From Camellia lanceoleosa (Eukaryota > Streptophyta > Magnoliopsida > Ericales > Theaceae), in NCBI GenBank assembly GCA_025200525.1, contig CM045761.1, forward strand, positions 201,057,701-201,121,700: a stretch of 64,000 nt of DNA, in the 5' to 3' direction. Positions 35,648-46,929 of this stretch are shown here, in pieces. The notes under the pieces are model-generated. The model saw nothing but the letters and a program-made list of their open reading frames with translations, made no database searches and was not told where the DNA came from. Every line of letters begins with the position of its first letter. Within the stretch, counting starts at the first letter, position 1. The translations under genes and the position numbers were made by a program.

Positions 35648-36209
35648 TGATGATACTACAGGTTCCTAAGTAACGGGTTGGGCTGATCCAAGCCTTTCAC
35701 ACGGTTGTCTGATCGCTGGCCCACTGAGAAACCTACACAAGAGTTCAACGGGGAATGGGAGTCCCCCAGCGAACCCTTCGACAAGCAAGTTAGAGAAGGG
35801 ATATCCACAGAGTATAGAGATAGGATGGTGATAAAGAATTTAACCTTCTCATTGTCTTAGAAGCCTGCTTATATCCTTTACTCATCATTTCCTTATCCAC
35901 TTCGACTTGTCATGTTAGTCGAAAGTTTATGTTCTACCTTGCTTTATTTATGGTGAGGCTGTCATGTTCTGTCGTGAAGGGGTTATCATAATAAATGCTG
36001 CAGGGAACCTCATTAATGGCTGATATGTGGTGCGATAACTCTGCAGTATCTTTGTCTGCTTATGTGGCTGATTCTTCTCTTGACAAGTATCTAGATGTCA
36101 TTGATTTTTGGTCCAATGCTGAGTTTCAAGAACGTTAAGTTTTAGTATTTGAATCATGGATTGTGCCTTAAGTGGTGGGTCAAAGACCCCTACAGGCCCA
36201 CCTATGTCA
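35648..36209 (-). repeat. 5' LTR of the Tat element
   Basis: 562 bp, direct repeat of 25165-25727. TATA box on the minus strand at plus 35867-35876 (GGATATAAGC). Confidence 0.93.
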
Positions 36210-36325
36210 ATATATTTTAAAAAATGATAAAAGGATAAAATTATAATTATTTAATTTATTAAAATTTGTAAAAATAATTTACATATAAATACATAAAAAT
36301 GAAAAGAATAATAAATGATAAAAGA

Positions 36326-36488
36326 TGAGTCCATAGTGAGGCTACACATACTCATCATCAGTTAAAAAATAAAACAAAATAAAAAACAAAATAAAACACA
36401 AACAGCGTGAGTCCATAGTGAGGCTACACATACTCATCATCAGTTAAAAAATAAAACAAAATAAAAAACAAACAAAACACAAACAGCG
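36326..36488. repeat. Tandem duplication of an 82-bp unit
   Basis: Copies 36326-36407 and 36408-36488 start TGAGTCCATAGTGAGGCTAC and are nearly identical, differing by a small length change in the A/C-rich half. A recent local duplication in AT-rich DNA. Confidence 0.9.
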
Positions 36489-38916
36489 TGTATACACTGT
36501 ACTATGCCGTGGAGAATTGGGTATTGGTGGATTGGTATATTATTATACACTATAAAGGAGGGGTATGAAACACATATGTCAGTACCGTTTCAAGCCTCTT
36601 TCATTTCAGTTATTGTAATCAACGAAGTCCAGTTATAATATCGTTCCAATTCAAGTTATCGTCACAAAATTCAAGTGATATTATGACTTGAATTGTGATG
36701 ATATTATAATTTATAAAAAAAAATAAAATTTATAATTTTATATTAAATAATTAAAAAATATAATTAATAAAAAATATCATCATATAATATAATAATTTAT
36801 GATTAATAAGAAATATCATCATATAACATCTTTCTATCAGCTAATAATTTTTCAAAATCCACGCCATCTGTGTGTGTCCTATTTGTTTTCCCCGACATAG
36901 ACGTTAAGTACACGTCACCTTCCCACACCCCTCATTCCAAATTCAATTCCTCTCTCTCTCCAAGACTAAGATTGAAAGCTGTAACAAAAAAATATTAGAG
37001 CTTGAGATAGGTAGAGCTTATCTGTTATCGCTCTAGAACTCTCTATCCTTGCTCATCCCCCCACGTTAAAGACATTTCTTTTTCTTATTAAAAAACAAAC
37101 ATTTCACGAGGTAAAATAATATATTATTTATTAAAAATATAATAATTATTTTAATTTTTTATATTTTATTTCTCATAAATAAAATTATATATAAATATAA
37201 AAATTTTGTTTCAAATGTTCTTTTACTATAATATATAATATAAAATGATTAAAATTATTGTATTGACAATTAACAATTAAAATTTTGCTTTGTTATAAAA
37301 AATGAAAAAATTCTAATATTTCACTATTTTAGAATAAAAATATATAAATTTAAAAAAATTGTTATATTGGTTTTTAGAAGGGAAATAATTAAAGAAATTT
37401 TAAAAACTTAGTAAGAAAGAATTATCATAATATGTAATTTAAAGAAAGATTTATTATAAAATCATTTTTTAAGTAACTATGTCACTCATATGACTTATTG
37501 TAATATAAGAAAATAATGTGGACTTATGAAACATAAATAGCTGAAAAGGGATTTATAAAAAAGTGTCCCTAATTTAAAATATCAAAAAAAAGTTAAAAAA
37601 TAAATAAAGACTTTAAAAAGATCTGATTACAATTAAAATTAATGTCATATTTATTAATAAATAAATTTTATTTGAATATTTATTTATACTTTAACATGCT
37701 TATTTAAAACAAAAATAAAAATATTAATAATTTTGAATTTTAAAATATGATTTTGTAAACTGGCTATATTAACTTTTGGAAGAAATATATTGAAATTTTT
37801 TCACAAAAATTGAATATTAGTCATTGTACAGATCTTTTAAGATTTAAAACAAAATTTATAATAGGAAGAAATTAATGATATTGCAACAAATGTATTTTAA
37901 CAATTTTAAATTTTGTAAAAAATAGATTAGGGCTTTAAGTTTTGATAATTGGTGAGGTTTTGAGTAAATAATTTCTAAATGGTCATGTATTTGTGTATTC
38001 AAAGGTATTTTTACGTTTTTAAGTAAGCCATGCAAGACTCCAAATTTTGGAAATGAAATTTGGGAGCTGAATCTTTAATTGTGAAAACTCATAAAATTTA
38101 TAGACCGCTCGAACAATCAATTGGTGGCTCGAGCGAACCCACCTTATATTTGTTAGTTGCTCGAGCGACCAAGTATTGGCTCAAGCACACTTTTGACCCA
38201 TCCAATATTTTTGCAAACAATACAATGTGCTTGAGAATTGTGTGCTTTTTTTTGTTCTTTCTTTTTTTTTTACTGGCAATATATTTGTATTAAATAATTT
38301 TAAAGGTTAATATTTATATCGTTGGAATAGAAAATAGATGTTTTAATTATTTTTTTTTTTATAAAAATCATAAATTCAAAAGATTAGATTTAAGGTTTTG
38401 AAACACTTAGGGCTTGTAACATGAAAAGTCACCTTAGTATAATATATAGCATAGATAGATAGATTATGAGATTTGGGAAAGAGATAAATATTAGGGGAGA
38501 GATTTTTGAAACTTGTAATTCAATTATTTTTTAAATCTACAGTTACTTTGTTAGCCAAAAGTATTATTTTTAAATATTTTAAAATTACAAAAATTAGCAA
38601 TTTTAGTTTTTTTTTGTAATAAGAAAAATTTATAGTTACTTTGTTAGTCAATAGTACTATTTTTAAAATTATAAAAATTAGCAATTGTGATTTTATGTTG
38701 TTTTTAATCTATAATTTTTAAATATATATATATATATATTTACTTTGTTATGATATAAGATTTGTGTTTTTTTTTTTTTTTTTAATGTATAGTTACTTTG
38801 TTATGAGATGAAAAGAGAAATATTGGGGGAAGATATTTTAGGAACTTGTAATTCAAAATTTTAGATGATTTTTTGTTTTATTTTAATCTATAATTACTTT
38901 GTTGGCCAATAGAATT
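36489..38916. other. AT-rich intergenic DNA
   Basis: No gene recognised. Near 36620-36710 an imperfect dyad pairs CAATTCAAGTTATCGTCACA with TTGTGATGATATTATAA-like sequence. A less AT-rich stretch at 36850-37070 looks like promoter or leader sequence but has no gene after it. The interruption at 38104-38187 is listed separately. Confidence 0.6.
38104..38187. repeat. Orphan pair-set of CTCGAG palindromes
   Basis: CTCGAA 38108 and CTCGAG 38128, then CTCGAG 38160 and CTCAAG 38180: two pairs, each exactly 20 bp apart, in otherwise AT-rich DNA. The flanks resemble no LTR end, so this is likely a fragment of an old Tekay-like LTR. Confidence 0.75.
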
Positions 38917-39311
38917 TGTGGTGAATGTAGTTTGGAAATATTCTTCAGATCCTGGAAGACGCATAACGATCCTCGCTAGTCACTGCAAAAATATAAACTC
39001 TATTAAAGTGCTTGAATTAGCACTCAAGCGGACAAGTCGATCCTCCTCAAGAAAGCTTGCTTACTAAGTTTTTAGAAGTGATTCTTGCATACCTTTTCGA
39101 TCCACTACCATTGTATTTATACTCGTCTCTTGATCCTCGGGACCCGGGCCTACTTTTCAATCATTAACTTTCCTTACACTTGGTCATAGGGCTCTATCCT
39201 ATTCGCCTAGTCATCGTGATTCTACCGATCACCCCTTCGAGATTTTTGCCCGTTTGGCGCCTAGAGGCGAGATATTACTCCTCTACCTTTCTTGAATATT
39301 CGGCTACCACA
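38917..39311 (-). repeat. 3' LTR of the 38917-49329 element
   Basis: 395 bp, direct repeat of 48930-49329. Minus-strand TATA box GTATAAATAC at 39113-39122. The adjoining interior reads GGGGTTCGGGGCAAT on the minus strand, a purine tract. Confidence 0.92.
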
Positions 39312-39680
39312 ATTGCCCCGAACCCCTATTTAACCGGCGATTAAATCGGCGTGTTTGGCTCGATTCGATAAAGTTTATCATCGAGTGACCTTGCGTGTCC
39401 CAATCGTCGAGGCGACGCCTTTTTGCTCATCATTACACTTTCCGCTCTATTCGTACATCACAGCATTTATTGTGATTTGATACTTTAGTCCTTTCAATTC
39501 ATATTTTCGGTCTCTCTGAGCTTTTGGATCGCCAATGCATATCCCTCTGTGGCTCGCGTTTTACGCAACCTCTTCTGCATTCCTTTGTCTCATCCGCTTT
39601 TGTAAGTCTTCTTCTCCTTCATTGTAACCCTATGTTCTATTTGCTATTTTTAGCCACGGCGAATACTTGGTTTCACTAGA
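39312..39680 (+). promoter_or_regulatory. Putative promoter and leader of the antisense gene
   Basis: A short GC-richer region with CCCTATTTAACC near 39326 and a C/T-rich leader containing TTTGTAAGTCTTCTTCTCC (GT at 39602). The third antisense-gene copy has TTGTAAGTCTTC at 52781-52792 in a similar upstream place, which suggests a conserved 5' splice donor. No transcript evidence. Confidence 0.35.
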
Positions 39681-41649
39681 ATGGCAAAACACTTGAAAGA
39701 CCTCCTCTCAGGATCGTATCTCTGGTTTAGGAAGCATTTTTCTATTCTCGACGGCGTTCATCTGTCCTCGTCACGGACAACGCTCTCGACATGGAGAGGA
39801 AGATCAAAACACGGTTGTATTCCCTCTTTGTCCATTCTTGAGGGCGGAGTTCGCTCCTTACACCCACTTCTTAGGGCCGTTCTCGCTATTGGGGTTTGAT
39901 CCTTCTCAACCCAATGTAAATTTCTTCGAATCATCATGGGGTTGTGGAGTTGAATCAACGCCTTAGTATTAACCTTGGGATTCCGGCCATTCGGCATTGT
40001 TACGCCTTAGCCAAATCCTCTGGTCGGCTGGGGCGATATTTTCTCAGGGCCAAAGATACTGACCATCATTTAGTGACTATGCTCGCTAGCTCTGGTAAGC
40101 GAGTTGACGTGATGGTCAACGTCGAGGTAATTGGGAGTTCGCCGAGGAGGATCGCTGGACCCTATTCCGAGCATAAGGGTGAACCGAGTTGACGCAATGT
40201 CTTATGTTTGTTGGCCTATTCCTTATTGACTTCTTTTTCTTAGATCGCTTTTATCTTCTGCAGTAATAGGTTGAAGAAAATTTTGAATTCGTTGTGACGC
40301 AGCTCTTAGGGAAATTGAGATCGCATTGACGTATTTCGCCCAAACGCATAAAAAGCGAGGGAGGGCCGCCCATATCCTCCTTGATGCGAACCCACTTACA
40401 CCACTTTTTCTACCGCAGATAACATTCGATTCCATTGGGCGATCAACGCCTCTCGGCCCTTATCTTTCCGGCTTGAAATCTTGGATCGGTCTCGCAGCCT
40501 TCGATTCGGGAATCTGAAAGCGAAGAGGAGTGATTGCCGATCCGACCGAGGATCTGCTGAAGGGTCGAGGCGGGCCGTCGCTCGACATCCGAGGCCCTCA
40601 ACCATCCACCTCGGAACGGCGATTTCTCGGGATATTTTTGCGAACTTGGGGGATCTACCCGGTGATTTTTCTGAGGATATGGCGAAGGAGAGCTTAACGC
40701 AGATGGCGCGCAAAAGAAATGCCGAAGCTTGGTCACCGGAATGTGCCGAATCTAATCCTAGCTTGATCAAGCCATTCGTAGCCGTTTCTGAGGGCACGGT
40801 TGAGGTTGCCGTGTCCGTCAAGGAAAAGGAGGGTGGAGAACAGCCGATCGAGGATGACTAATTTGAGCAAGGCCAAAACGCGATCTTAGAAGGAGAAGCG
40901 ACTTCAGAAGCTGGCCCTGGTAGTAAACGGCCTCGACTTGAAGAACTGGTCGTGGTGGCTCCGTTCGTTATTCACCAAGATCGAGCACGCCGATTTTATC
41001 CGATGCTTGACGGCGAGGATCCCATTGTCGCTCTTAACTGGCGGCTTCAATTTCCTGCCGGTGACAAGAAGCCTTCGGTCTGCCGTGCGATGTCATGGCC
41101 ATTATGCTTGCCTTCGCATCGGTAGGTCGACCGTTTCCTTGTTGTTTGTTTAAGGCGTCTAATTACACCGATTGTTTTGCAGACGATCGGAAGTCGCCGA
41201 CTTGGGCCGCCGCTGCGTGATGCTCTCGGGAGAATTAACCATTTGCAAGCAATTGCGAGGTCGAGAAGTAGTGATTCGAAATTATGAAATTTGAAATGGA
41301 GAGCCTTGGCAAGCGGAGAAAGAGAGGTTCGAGTCGTAGAACAAACCGTGTTGATCTTTGAAAGGCGGGGCAAATCTGACGAGAATCGCTCAAGCTTTCC
41401 CAAGCACTTCTTTGAGCGGAGGCTCAATTAGGCGAGCTTAAGGCGACCATGAAAGCCGAATCGGAGGCCTTTGAGGCAGGGAGGGGCGCCGCTTTGTCGG
41501 AGTATGTTGATGAAGTGGCCAAATTTGAGAATCGCGAGTTCAAGCATGGGTGGCTCAAAGCCCTTGCTGCCGCTGAGGTTACATTGGATTTGCCAATTCC
41601 TTACGAGCAGGTGGATGTTGAGCCGCTTGAATCCGATACCAACGAGTGA
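39681..41649 (+). pseudogene. Antisense gene of the 38917-49329 element
   Basis: Same family as 26573-29220 and 53399-54298. LSILEGGVRSLHPLLRAVLA (near 39827-39885) corresponds to the GGLR domain of the others, and ELNQRLSINLGIPAIRHCYA (39946-40005) closely parallels ELNHRLGLNLGLPEI in the third copy. After frame changes TYFAQTHKKRGRAAHILL (near 40328) and FSEDMAKESLTQMARKRNAE (near 40670) follow. The last open piece, 41449-41649, is coiled-coil-like and acidic (FKHGWLKALAAAEV, VDVEPLESD) and ends the protein. Probable introns near 40200-40260 and 41110-41180 (TTTTGCAG acceptors) may explain some breaks. The function is unknown. Confidence 0.65.
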
Positions 41650-42119
41650 TCTGGGAGCCGTTCGAAGCGAGGCGTCGTTTTCGTTTTGTCTTTGTTGTTT
41701 TCTTCTTTTGGATAGTCGTTGGTAGTTTTCATGTATAAATTGGTTAGCATCTGCGCAATTTATTAATGAAAATTTCTTGTAATTTCAATACGTATTAATT
41801 TTTCTTTGCCACCACACACTTTGTATGAGACGGTTCTATGCTTAATTTTAATGAAAGAGTTCTATGTTTTGTCAATGCATTTGGTAAAATGGAATTGCAT
41901 GTATTATTGGGAAACCCTAATCGGTGAGCTTCGCCTGCATCTGGGGTTAAGGGGTTCGAAAAGAATTGCCTTTTGTGTGCGGTTGGGAGTCTTGGAGTGC
42001 GAATGGATAAATTTTACTGTGGCATTGGTGATTTTTATCTAGAACTCTTCTGAACAAGCCGTATATGCAATATCGTTTGTTTAATATATATCCGCAAGAG
42101 CCGGGTTCTTGCAGTTTCA
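41650..42119 (+). other. 3' untranslated-like region of the antisense gene
   Basis: T-rich sequence after the stop with TTTATTAATGAAAATTTC near 41760, which could hold a polyadenylation site. No coding sequence recognised. Confidence 0.4.
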
Positions 42120-43080
42120 ATAAATATCCTATCAAAATCAGCATTTGCAATTTCACTGCCTACCGATCTTGGGCCGACTGGGCACTCGAGCCGAATAGTT
42201 TGATGAATCTGCCCTTGCCCCAGTGGGCTCATGATAAGGCGCTTTGGATTCAATTCATGGCCGTGGATACCTGGCGAACAATTTTGGTAGGATTCAATCG
42301 TATTCTATCAAAATCGGCATTTGCAATTTCATGCCCTCTTGATCTTGGGCGGTAGGGGCACTCGAGCGAATGGATTGACGAATCGCCCTTGCCCCTGGGC
42401 TCATGATAAAGCGCTTTGGATTCAATTCATGCAGTTGGATACTGGCGAACAATTTTGATAGGATTCAATCGTATCCTATCAAAATCGACATTTGCAATTT
42501 CAACGCTCTCGATCTTGGGCGGTATTGGGGCACTCGAGCGAATGGATTGACGAATCCGCCCTTGCCCTGGGCTCATGATAAGGCGCTTTGGATTCAATTC
42601 GCCATTTGGATACTGGTCGAACAATTTTGATAGGATTCAATCGTATCCTATCAAAATCGGCATTTGCAATTTCACGCCCTCTTGATCTTGGGCGATCGGG
42701 CACTTTCGAGAATGGATTGACGAATCCCCTTGCCCGGTGGGCTCATGATAAGCGCTTTGGATTCAATTCATGGCAGTGGATACCTGGCGAACAATTTTGA
42801 TAGGATCCAACACGTATCCTATCAAAATCGGCATTACAATTTCATCGCCTCGATCTTGGGCGGAGGGGCACTCGGCGAATGGATTGACGAATCTGTCCTT
42901 GCCCGGTGGGCTCATGATAAGGGCGCTTTTGGATTCAATTATGGCCGTTTGGATACTGGTAGAACAATTTTGATAGGGTTCAATACGTATTCTATCAAAA
43001 TCGGCATTTGCAATTTCACTGCCTACCGATCTTGGGCCGACTGGGCACTCGAGCCGAATAGATTGACGAATCTGCCCTAG
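42120..43080. repeat. Tandem array, ~172-bp unit, six copies
   Basis: TATCAAAATCGGCATTTGCA recurs near 42129, 42305, 42476, 42648, 42820 and 42995, giving periods of 171-176 bp. Each unit also carries GATCTTGGGCGG, GAATGGATTGACGAATC and GGCGCTTTGGATTCAATTC. Unit length is in the nucleosome/satellite range. Confidence 0.92.
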
Positions 43081-45389
43081 CTCCAAGCAACCTGTAAGCA
43101 GGTTGAACCAACCACCTGCCCTGCCGTCATCCCATTCGGCGTCGGGCGATTGGGTTTGTAATTAATGAACCTGCCTCGATCGCGTTGCCTTTGCGAGTGT
43201 TTAAAGAGTCTGGTAGGTACTGTGTTCGAAGGGACAGCTTTAAAGAGTCTGGTAGGTACTGTGTTCGAACTCCTGAAGGGAAGTCGATTGTGCGAATGTC
43301 GAACAAACGTTTTTTTTAACAGCAAAGGGGAAGCGAAGACATTGGCTGAGCTGGGTGGCGATATGAGTCGGAGTGAACATCGAGGCGCCCTTGTCTTGTG
43401 AGCAAGAGCTCTATGAGTAGAGAGGCGTCAATCTCCTCGGCGTCGGCGAATCGCCCCAGACGAGGCGATCTCAAGGAGGTTGCCCTGCGCGCGTCGAAAG
43501 GAAATCAGACGCGACTCCGTGCCCGTTGAGTTTTGCAGTGTTTGTGAAGAATAAGCCCATGACGGAAGCGGATTCGATCGTGTGAGATCCGGATGTGGCG
43601 GTCGAGTTCGCTGACAAATATTTCCTCTGAAGTTCGATCGATGATTGGTCGTCGGGACTACGAAGTGTTTCAGCGGTATACATGGGCGGTGAAAGGGCTC
43701 TATACGACTTCGAAGTCGGCATGCGATTAGCGCGCCGAGAAATGGCGGAAAAGGAAGAGCGTATCCGGAGTTTGGAGGCTCGGCGGTAGTGAGCGTGAGT
43801 TAGGGACGATCAAGGCAACAGTCGAACCAGGCGTAAACCCAATCGTTGAAGAGAGGGTTACCGATTAAACTATAAGCCATTGCCATTGTCGGGATCTGGC
43901 GAGTATGTTCGCCTTTGGAGTCCATAAAGGGAGGTCCTATGAAAAAGGTTTTCACGAAGGCGGTGGTTGGAATTCAAAGACCAAGGAAAAGCTTCGCCGA
44001 AGAGGTTTCGATGTGAAAATCGTGGGTTTAGGCACGGTTGGATCGAGGGCAACTCAAGTTGCGAATCTCTTCGCTGGCGAGGAATTGATCTTGGCGTCGC
44101 CTCGCTTCCGCAAGAAGGACTTTCCGTTTTACGCTTTTGAGGTTGAAAGAGTGAGGATGAGGGTGATCCGTATAATTTGTATTTGTTGTATGGTTTTGAC
44201 ATTGGCGTTAAGTAATTATGTAATTTCTTGATGTTTAATAAAAGATGCTTTATGGGAAATATCAAATTCTCTCCGCATTACGTCTGGCGTGTTTAATTTT
44301 ATTGCATAAATGTTTGGCTAGACGTAAATACACCAATCGGACTCGGCGTTTTAATTCGATCGCCCGATTGGTTGGCTTGATCGACCTCCATGTAATGGCC
44401 GCTTTATTTAGAATTAAACCATTGCGTGTTTAAAATTTGGGTAAGCCATGAGCGAGAACGGAGGGTATCGGCATTCTTGTTTTTGTTTGCAAGACGGCAC
44501 AAATGCCGCATGTCTAGCCGATTGGGATAGATGGTTCTAGCCCTTGCGTTTTAGTCAACCGTTGGTTTAACTAAGTCATGGAGAATGTTGATCGGCCTTT
44601 GTCTCGTGGGGTTTAACGATAAGAATTACTTGAGATTTGGGCCTCGAGATCGGGCCATTACTAATAAAAACGACAAAGGCCCTTATGCGATCAAACCTAT
44701 TTAGTTCCCGGCTATTGTATGGGATAATGCGGACGAGAGTTCTCGTCATCGAACGTGATGATAGTTGCGAGGGCTCGACTTCGGCGAACTTGGCGTTCCG
44801 TTGGTTTCTTGCGGAGGATTCTCCGGTGTGGGAGGTGGACCGATGAAAGGAGGCTGAAACTCGTCGATCTCAAGTCGTCGAAAGGAGATACAATGACCGC
44901 TCCCAAAACCTTCCTTGTCTTGGATCTTGGCCTTGACATTGTCGATGGTGTCGAGGAGGGGGATTGCGATTGGTAGCGGAGTATGTCGATGGCGTCTATG
45001 TGACCTTGGATCGATGGATTCGTTTGTCTTAGAAGTTAGAAATAGCTATTGTAATGTTCGAACGCAGTTGCATCGATGTAACAACTTTTTAATCGAATAA
45101 AAGTGTCATTAAATAAAAGTGTTATTTCATGTGTTTTACTTCATATGCTTTAATAGTTTCTTTGTTAGCTTGCCATCGAAGCTGTTGTGGCTTAAACATT
45201 TTTCCATATCAGATGCTGCCCCGCTAGGCGGATTGGGAGTTTGACAATTGTTGTATTCCCGAGGCGCTAAGGCATGTTGTCCGGAAAGTCACGTTAGTGA
45301 TTAAGCTTAGTTGATTAAAAGCGGCTCGTGTCGAGACTTGTTTTGGCCGGTCGGGGAGCATTCGACCCTCATTAGGCGGAAGGTGTCGT
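43081..45389. other. Unassigned interior of the 38917-49329 element
   Basis: No RT, RNase H or integrase motif is present. Plus-strand fragments such as MAEKEERIRSLEARR (near 43758) look like coiled-coil antisense-gene sequence, and two plus-strand 3'-end-like places with AATAAA occur (near 44238 and 45098). This may be duplicated, decayed antisense-gene sequence that replaced pol. Confidence 0.4.
43199..43269. repeat. Short direct duplication, 30-31 bp
   Basis: TTAAAGAGTCTGGTAGGTAC plus TGTGTTCGAA occurs at about 43200-43230 and again at 43239-43270, only 39 bp apart. Confidence 0.85.
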
Positions 45390-46840
45390 GTACCAAAGAA
45401 GTTCGATCGGAGACTTATTCGCCCAAGGTGACTGCAGAAAGGCGCTCGTCGGAGACTTATTTTGGTCGTGATATCCACGAAGGCGCTCGAATCCGGAGGA
45501 TTATTCGACTGGTGACTGCAGAAAGGGCGCTCGAATCCGGAGACTTATTTTGTGCCAATCGTGATATCCATGAAGGCGCTCGAATCCGGAGGATTATTCG
45601 GTATTGGTGACTGCAGAAAAGCGCTCGAATCCGGAGACTTGTTTTGGCCAATCGTGATATCCACGGCGGTAACCGAATCCGGAGGCTTATTCGCCCGGTG
45701 GCGTGCATCGAAGGGCGCTCGAATCCGGAGACATATTCGCCCCGGTGGCGTGTCGAAAGGCGCTCGGTCGGAGACTTGTTTTGGCCAATCGTGATATCCA
45801 CGAAGGCGCTCGAATCCGAGGCTTATTCCCGGTGGCGCCCATCGAAAGGCGCTCGAATCCGGAGACTTGTTTTGGCCAATCGTGATATCACGAAGGCGCT
45901 CGTCGGAGGCTTATTCGCCCCGGATGACGTGCATCGAAAGGCGCTCGAATCCGGAGACTTATTTTGTGCCAATCGTGATATCCACGAAGGCGCTCGAATT
46001 CGGAGGCTTATTCGGCCCCAGATGACGTGCATCGAAAGGGCGCTCCGAATCCGGAGACTTATTTTGGCCAATCGTGATATCCACGAAGGGCGCTCCGAAT
46101 TCGGAGGCTTATTCGGCCCCAGATGACGTGCATCGAAAGGGCGCTCCGAATCCGGAGACTTATTTTGGCCAATCGTGATATCCACGAAGGGCACTCCGAA
46201 TTCGGAGGCTTATTCGGCCCCAGATGACCTGCATCGAAAGGGCGCTCCGAATCCGGAGACTTGTTTTGGCCAATCGTGATATCCACGAAGGGCCAATCGT
46301 GATATCCACGAAGGGCGCTCCGAATTCGGAGGCTTATTCGGCCCCAGATGACGTGCATCGAAAGGGCGCTCCGAATCCGAAGACTTTTTTTGGCCAATCG
46401 TGATATCCACGAAGGGCGCTCCGAATTCGGAGGCTTATTCGGCCCCAGATGACTTGCATCGAAAAGGCGCTCCGAATCCGGAGACTTATTTTGGCCAATC
46501 GTGATATCCACGAAGGGCGCTCCGAATTCGGAGGCTTATTCGGCCCCAGATGACTTGCATCGAAAGGGCGCTCCGAATCCGGAGACTTATTTTGGCCAAT
46601 CGTGATATCCACGAAGGGCGCTCGGTCGGAGGCTTATTGACCCGGATGGCGTGCATCGAAGGCGCTCGAATCCGGAGACTTGTTTTGTGCCAATCGTGAT
46701 ATCCGAAGGCGCTCGAATCGGAGGCTTATTCGCCCCGGATGGCGTGCATCGAAAGGCGCTCGAATCCGGAGACTTGTTTTGTGCCAATCGTGATATCCGA
46801 AGGCGCTCGAATCCGGAGGCTTATTCGCCCAATTGGGTTG
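45390..46840. repeat. Tandem array, ~97-bp unit, about 15 copies
   Basis: Each unit holds CCAATCGTGATATCCACGAA, then a GCGCTCGAATCCGGAGGCTT half and a GCGCTCGAATCCGGAGACTT half, so it is an internally duplicated ~50-bp motif. Copies become more uniform between 46000 and 46620. Open frames along it on both strands are by-products of the repetition. Confidence 0.93.
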
Positions 46841-46929
46841 AAGGTCGTGCAAACAAAATCCGTTTTCATTAAAATGAAGTTCGATTACAAAGCATCAGTC
46901 CTACAAGTTACGTCTCAGATGAATTTGCA

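Larger units (their letters stand above)
25160..36214 (-). mobile_element. Tat-lineage gypsy retrotransposon with TSD, minus strand
   Basis: The element proper is 25165-36209, starting TGATGATACTACAGG and ending CACCTATGTCA, with perfect ATATA duplications. In its own direction it runs right to left: LTR (35648-36209), primer site TTGGCACCGTCTGTGGG, gag, protease, RT, RNase H, integrase, then a gene on the opposite strand, a 46-bp tandem array, a purine tract (GAATGGGGGACTAC) and the second LTR (25165-25727). An extra gene between pol and the 3' LTR and a tandem array in the 3' untranslated region are both known features of the Tat lineage. All coding parts carry stops, so the copy is inactive. 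Confidence 0.93.

Noticed and set aside
42120..46840. Regularly spaced repeats as a CRISPR array
   Set aside because: The units are contiguous tandem repeats without unique spacers, in a plant retrotransposon.
45457..46852. Open frames of 60-160 codons on both strands
   Set aside because: By-products of the ~97-bp tandem array; the sequences are periodic.
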